Shown: one piece after another, positions 61,601 to 64,000 of the stretch
Layout: each line of letters starts with the position of its first letter
Numbering within the stretch: the first letter of the stretch is position 1
Translations under genes and position numbers: made by a program
Source of the DNA: Pseudocercospora fijiensis CIRAD86
Taxonomy: Eukaryota; Ascomycota; Dothideomycetes; Mycosphaerellales; Mycosphaerellaceae
NCBI RefSeq assembly: GCF_000340215.1
Contig: NW_006921540.1
Coordinates: forward strand, 1,606,377-1,670,376
Length of the DNA: 64,000 nucleotides
Direction of reading: 5' to 3'
The notes under the pieces: model-generated
The model's input: the letters and a program-made list of their open reading frames with translations, nothing else
Databases searched by the model: none
What the model was told of the DNA's origin: nothing

Positions 61601-63042
61601 CGATCCTTGCCGTTGGCCATACGAGTCATGATGAAAAGAATGGTGTTTGCAGCGACTTTCTTGATGGGCAACATCTCCAGGTATGGACCGTACACATTGC
61701 GATCGTCGATCTTGCGCATATCGGTCATGGTCTTCTTCGCTTCCTGAAGCTCAAATTCCAGGGCGGGAAGCAGTTTTCGGTACCACTGCCACATCAAAGC
61801 TGCCATGGGCCTGCTCTGCATGGAAGTGTGAATGCNNNNNNNNNNNNNNNNNNNNNNNNNNNNNNNNNNNNNNNNNNNNNNNNNNNNNNNNNNNNNNNNN
61901 NNNNNNNNNNNNNNNNNNNNNNNNNNNNNNNNNNNTTGCGGCGCACCTACATGACCCGATGTTGCACGCTTGATGCTGTCCAGACCAATACCTTTTTGCT
62001 CCGTTGCTCTGACGTCCGGAATGGTGCGTAGATCAAGCATATCTTCTCTGAGTGAAAGCCCGGGTTGCGATTCAGCTGGCTCGAGCGCGGATTCTGCAGC
62101 AGGCAGGGCATCGGATGTGTCGACATGTTCGTAATACTGCGACGTGGCACGGCCTAATATGGCAAACTCATTGTCATCGTACTCCTCGGATAATAGAACG
62201 TCGTCCATGACCTCATCGCCCAGCTCTTTCGCGATCTCGGCATACCTGCGGATGGTCCTTTCGCGTCTGGGGCCGTCCAGTGCTCGTATGGCGGCGCGCA
62301 TTACGGGGATCAAAAGGCTTGGCTCTGGTGTCACACGCTTGTTGCGAATCTCCACTTCAAACCATCTTTGCATATCTTTCAGCAGAGCTTGTGACTGGGG
62401 AGAATGTCTACCCTCCAGCATGACGCTCCGAAGGAGATTCTGCAGATAAACGCCATGGGCATAAGCGAGCTCAGGCGATTGTGGGTCGATCTGGTCGGCG
62501 AGTCGTTGTATAATGGCCTCGGCACGATCTCTGCGGCCCACGGCCAGGGTTGTGTGCAAATGGCCCAACAGATCTCTGACCGAGCCAGTCAGACCGTGCT
62601 CGGTCAAGATGAGACCTTCGTGCAGGACTGTAGATGGCGTGCGATCGTGCAGGGCGATGGAATGCGTGTGATTGGCATCGGTGAAGGCAGAGAAGTCGAA
62701 GGGGAGGTAATCGTCGGCGACATTGCGAAAGCCTGAGCCCAGGCCCAGCGGGGGCACTTGACTGCTGCTTCGGGGCGTGTACTGGTCTGCTGCCGTGGCC
62801 AGTGTTCGTAGGTGCGTTCTGCCACTGCCGCTGCCCCTGCCACTGCCACTCGTGATTCGGCGCGACTCAATGCCTCTTGCGTGTGCTGAGTTGGACGGGC
62901 GACTTGGCGCGGCGTGGGATGCAGTGCATCGTAGCTGTGGCGGAGCTGGAGGCAGGCATGGTCGATGGAGGTGTGCTGGAGGCAGGCATGGTAGATTGAT
63001 GTGACGATGTGGTTGTCGGCGTGCGGCACATCGGACCAGCAT
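58663..63042 (-). CDS. RPO41: Mitochondrial DNA-directed RNA polymerase (phage T7 type)
   Basis: The frame is 1459 residues counting the N gap, from an ATG at 63042; the upstream in-frame codon at 63060 is GTG. The first about 80 residues are Arg/Pro/Ser-rich without acidic clusters, a mitochondrial targeting sequence. The polymerase domain shows D-F-R-G-R-A-Y-P (near 800), motif A Q-Q-D-G-T-C-N-G-L-Q-H-Y (near 917) with a catalytic Asp, and motif B R-K-x-V-K-Q-P-V-M-T-N-V-Y-G (near 985). P-N-F-I-H-S-L-D-A-T-H-M precedes motif C H-D-S-F-W-T-H (near 1230) with the second Asp. It ends in F-F-H. The enzyme transcribes mitochondrial DNA. The 100-N gap falls between the N-terminal and polymerase parts, near residues 370-402. 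A Lys-rich insert precedes the C-terminal conserved block. Confidence 0.95.
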   Translation of the reverse strand: MLVRCAARRQPHRHINLPCLPPAHLHRPCLPPAPPQLRCTASHAAPSRPSNSAHARGIESRRITSGSGRGSGSGRTHLRTLATAADQYTPRSSSQVPPLGLGSGFRNVADDYLPFDFSAFTDANHTHSIALHDRTPSTVLHEGLILTEHGLTGSVRDLLGHLHTTLAVGRRDRAEAIIQRLADQIDPQSPELAYAHGVYLQNLLRSVMLEGRHSPQSQALLKDMQRWFEVEIRNKRVTPEPSLLIPVMRAAIRALDGPRRERTIRRYAEIAKELGDEVMDDVLLSEEYDDNEFAILGRATSQYYEHVDTSDALPAAESALEPAESQPGLSLREDMLDLRTIPDVRATEQKGIGLDSIKRATSGHVGAPQXXXXXXXXXXXXXXXXXXXXXXXXXXXXXXXXXXIHTSMQSRPMAALMWQWYRKLLPALEFELQEAKKTMTDMRKIDDRNVYGPYLEMLPIKKVAANTILFIMTRMANGKDRSTGVYASEAKLNSLTVTLSKSIEAECLASVARQKASAPQNRKTNTTSHIRRQAVSALKKGIDKANTSPKTKAKKASQAMLAEVEWPLVVHAKLGAMLVSKVLECAHLPVTRQHPRTKEMITQMQPAFLHRLKYEKGKKTGIISPNPALLDKLQSEPVGSLIAKRMPMVVEPKPWTGWSDGGYLHYSNPVLRLQQGDKSSKEYFMAADQNNDLDTLYKGLTALGKVPWKVHQEVFKVQLEAWNSGEAIANFAPLNPEMKMPPEPDSSADPLERRKWLAEIRALDNKKGGYHSKRCFQNFQLEIARTLLNETLYFPHNMDFRGRAYPIPPYLNHMGADNVRGLLVFADGKELGENGLRWLKIHMATVAGHDKASLEERVEFTMGHLDDIYDSVRDPLGGRRWWLQAEDAWQTLAACFELTAALDSPDPTKFVSHLPVQQDGTCNGLQHYAALGGDKAGAAQVNLEPSDRPADVYTAVAEAVKAEVEKDVKEGNPIAQKLQGRITRKCVKQPVMTNVYGVTFFGARAQVRKQLEVLFPEVTEYDTVNLGNMSHYVALKIFKSLGEMFAGAQAIQNWLGQCADRISTCLTAEQVEELKGQTKRIARAKKLKTAKKTGKKAAKNADKTEESAEGVVPADAVKTPMVASPKQKRSERRKDEHALSKPLFKSTVVWTTPLRLPVVQPYRSAKSKIVLTSMQAIALQDPQVWDPVSRRKQLQAFPPNFIHSLDATHMLLSALACDQENMTFASIHDSFWTHACDVNRLSEVLRDAFIAMHEEDIIARLREEFETRYKGCMYMASVLADSPVGQRITARRLELKAEAKERKDETMPSELGLEAERMRLLNSEDPAENAKGQAMITPGSIVLAESDTTAFAAATELAGQKLGEMPVNPLEVEASVELDAAVLDDAADQDLDATADAVSGENDEESDTTVQTTGDTKKAKTPKRAQRKLYVWLPLTMPEVPAKGDFDVTRLRESRYFFH
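61836..61935. other. Assembly gap, 100 N
   Basis: Exactly 100 N interrupt the RPO41 gene. A round number usually marks a gap of unknown length. The frame continues on both sides as given, which may be chance. Confidence 0.98.
62952..62996. repeat. Short tandem repeat in the RPO41 leader
   Basis: GGAGGCAGGCATGGT occurs twice, about 30 bp apart, in a longer imperfect duplication. On the coding strand it gives two C-L-P-P-A copies in the mitochondrial leader. Confidence 0.75.
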
Positions 63043-63512
63043 TGTCGATTGCGTCGACACGGGCTAATGCGATGCGATCATTCGCACTCGTTGCGGGAGA
63101 AGGTGCGAGACAGACGAAAGGGCGGCTCCTGATGGGATGGGTGGAGGTAGTGTAGAGTACAGACGGCTGAAGGAAGGCATGGAAGCATGGAAGCGGAGTG
63201 GTCACAAACTTTTCGTGGCAAGGAGCAGAAGCTAGAATACTCGCGTGCAGAGCCAATCGGCGCGCGCGCGCTCACACGCGGCAGCTGACGATGATCTTTG
63301 TCAAAGAGGAAGGTGGGAGTCGGTCGGCATCGGCATCAGCAGCTGCATGCAGTCGATGCGATACGGTAGCAAAAAGGCAAGCAACCTCCACACTGGCCTC
63401 GCCCTCGCCCTCGCCCTCGGCATCGCCCTCGCCCTCGCCCTCGCCCTCGCCCTCGCCATGTTCACCGTCATCTTACGCGCTGCTCATGCGCATGCTGCAT
63501 ACATGCACCAGA
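63043..63512. promoter_or_regulatory. Divergent promoter region between RPO41 and the right-edge gene
   Basis: About 470 bp separate the two start codons. It contains a GCGCGCGCG run near 63259 and the GCCCTC array below. No defined factor site was identified. Confidence 0.45.
63399..63458 (+). repeat. GCCCTC hexanucleotide array
   Basis: About nine CTCGCC units with one GGCATC variant in the middle, 60-110 bp upstream of the likely start of the right-edge gene. The same unit occurs at 1318-1335. Confidence 0.92.
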
Positions 63513-64000
63513 ATGAACCAAAGCCATCTGCCTGGCGCTATGGCTATGCCGGTAGAAGATGCGGTCGCTGGAGCACATGAGCCCGATGCGCTCTCAGAAG
63601 ACGAATACCATGGTTATGGAGCACATGGGGACCGCTCGTACGTGGCCGAGGCGCTCCAAAGCGTCGCTGAAGAAGAGCTCATGTCGACGCTTCACCACCA
63701 TCTCCGGCCACCATACATTGTCGACGAGTCGAGCCATCCTTCCAGCCAAGAGAGCATCGACGCTTTCATTCGCAACAAGCCTGAGCTCCGCATATTCTAC
63801 CACGAGAAGTGGCACGTCGACGTTGACTCGGTCGAATATCTTGCTTCTGTCATGCGTGCCACCAAAGCTGCGCCCACCGAAGAGCAACGGTACGGCATTG
63901 GCATCGGCATCGACACGTCCTTCAAAGCTCTCAAGCTCGAAGAGCCTCTCCTACACACACACCCGCCCAGTGACATGGCCCACATTCGGAGGCGTAACGC
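63513..64000 (+). CDS. N-terminal part of an unknown conserved-looking protein, cut by window end
   Basis: An open plus-strand frame runs to the last base without a stop. In-frame ATGs occur at 63486, 63492, 63513, 63540 and 63546; I list 63513, but 63546 is equally likely because recognisable composition begins there. The peptide is acidic at first (E-D-A-V-A-G-A-H, S-E-D-E-Y). It then has a compact-looking region with R-P-P-Y-I-V-D-E, F-I-R-N-K-P-E-L-R-I-F-Y-H-E-K-W-H and V-D-S-V-E-Y-L-A, and ends in a basic stretch. I do not recognise the family and no membrane segment or signal peptide is visible. Strong codon-like composition and no stop over about 490 bp favour a real gene. Confidence 0.6.
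   Translation, partial: MNQSHLPGAMAMPVEDAVAGAHEPDALSEDEYHGYGAHGDRSYVAEALQSVAEEELMSTLHHHLRPPYIVDESSHPSSQESIDAFIRNKPELRIFYHEKWHVDVDSVEYLASVMRATKAAPTEEQRYGIGIGIDTSFKALKLEEPLLHTHPPSDMAHIRRRN

Noticed and set aside
63043..63060. Upstream start for RPO41
   Set aside because: The codon at 63058-63060 is GTG on the minus strand; the first ATG is at 63042.

Overview
This window is nuclear DNA of a filamentous ascomycete. A Dothideomycete of the Capnodiales/Mycosphaerellales type is my best guess, from gene style and repeat content, not from a database match. Evidence for a fungus: short introns (52-73 bp) with GTAAGT-like donors, a mitochondrial phage-type RNA polymerase, a Nud1/Cdc11-like LRR scaffold, a YAT amino-acid permease, and transposons with repeat-induced point mutation (RIP). 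A run of 100 N at 61836-61935 is an assembly gap.

The window alternates between ordinary gene-bearing DNA and RIP-mutated transposon islands. Gene-bearing: 1-1740 (DUF998-like membrane protein), 11.6-28.5 kb (permease, secreted protein, Nud1/Cdc11-like scaffold, divergent nuclear protein), 39.5-44.1 kb (Cys-rich zinc protein), 58.1-64 kb (RPO41 and the start of an unknown gene). Islands: 1.74-11.6 kb, 28.5-39.5 kb, 44.1-58.1 kb. In the islands CpA and TpG are scarce, TpA is in excess, CpG survives, and coding frames carry many TAG stops.

Island 1 is a piggyBac-type transposase pseudogene (+) interrupted by a complete chromodomain Ty3/gypsy element (2488-9479, - strand, 309-bp LTRs, TSD GTTTA). 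Removing the insert and one TSD rejoins the piggyBac reading frame. Island 3 is a LINE (+) interrupted by a second chromodomain Ty3/gypsy element (47066-54162, - strand, LTRs of 198 and 200 bp, TSD TATAT). In both LTR pairs every base substitution is CA to TA or TG to TA (7 of 7 and 10 of 10), a direct record of RIP.

Island 2 is the least ordinary part. Two long RIP-damaged genes converge: a DUF6589-like protein (+, about 29.3-32.37 kb) and a RecQ-like DExH helicase (-, about 35.8-39.2 kb). They flank about 3.3 kb of several unrelated tandem-repeat families. Short similar sequences lie near both outer ends. I read it as a possible large DNA transposon of a kind I cannot name.

Among host genes, the scaffold and the nuclear protein are divergent across about 370 bp, as are RPO41 and the gene at the right edge across about 470 bp, so each pair may share a promoter region.
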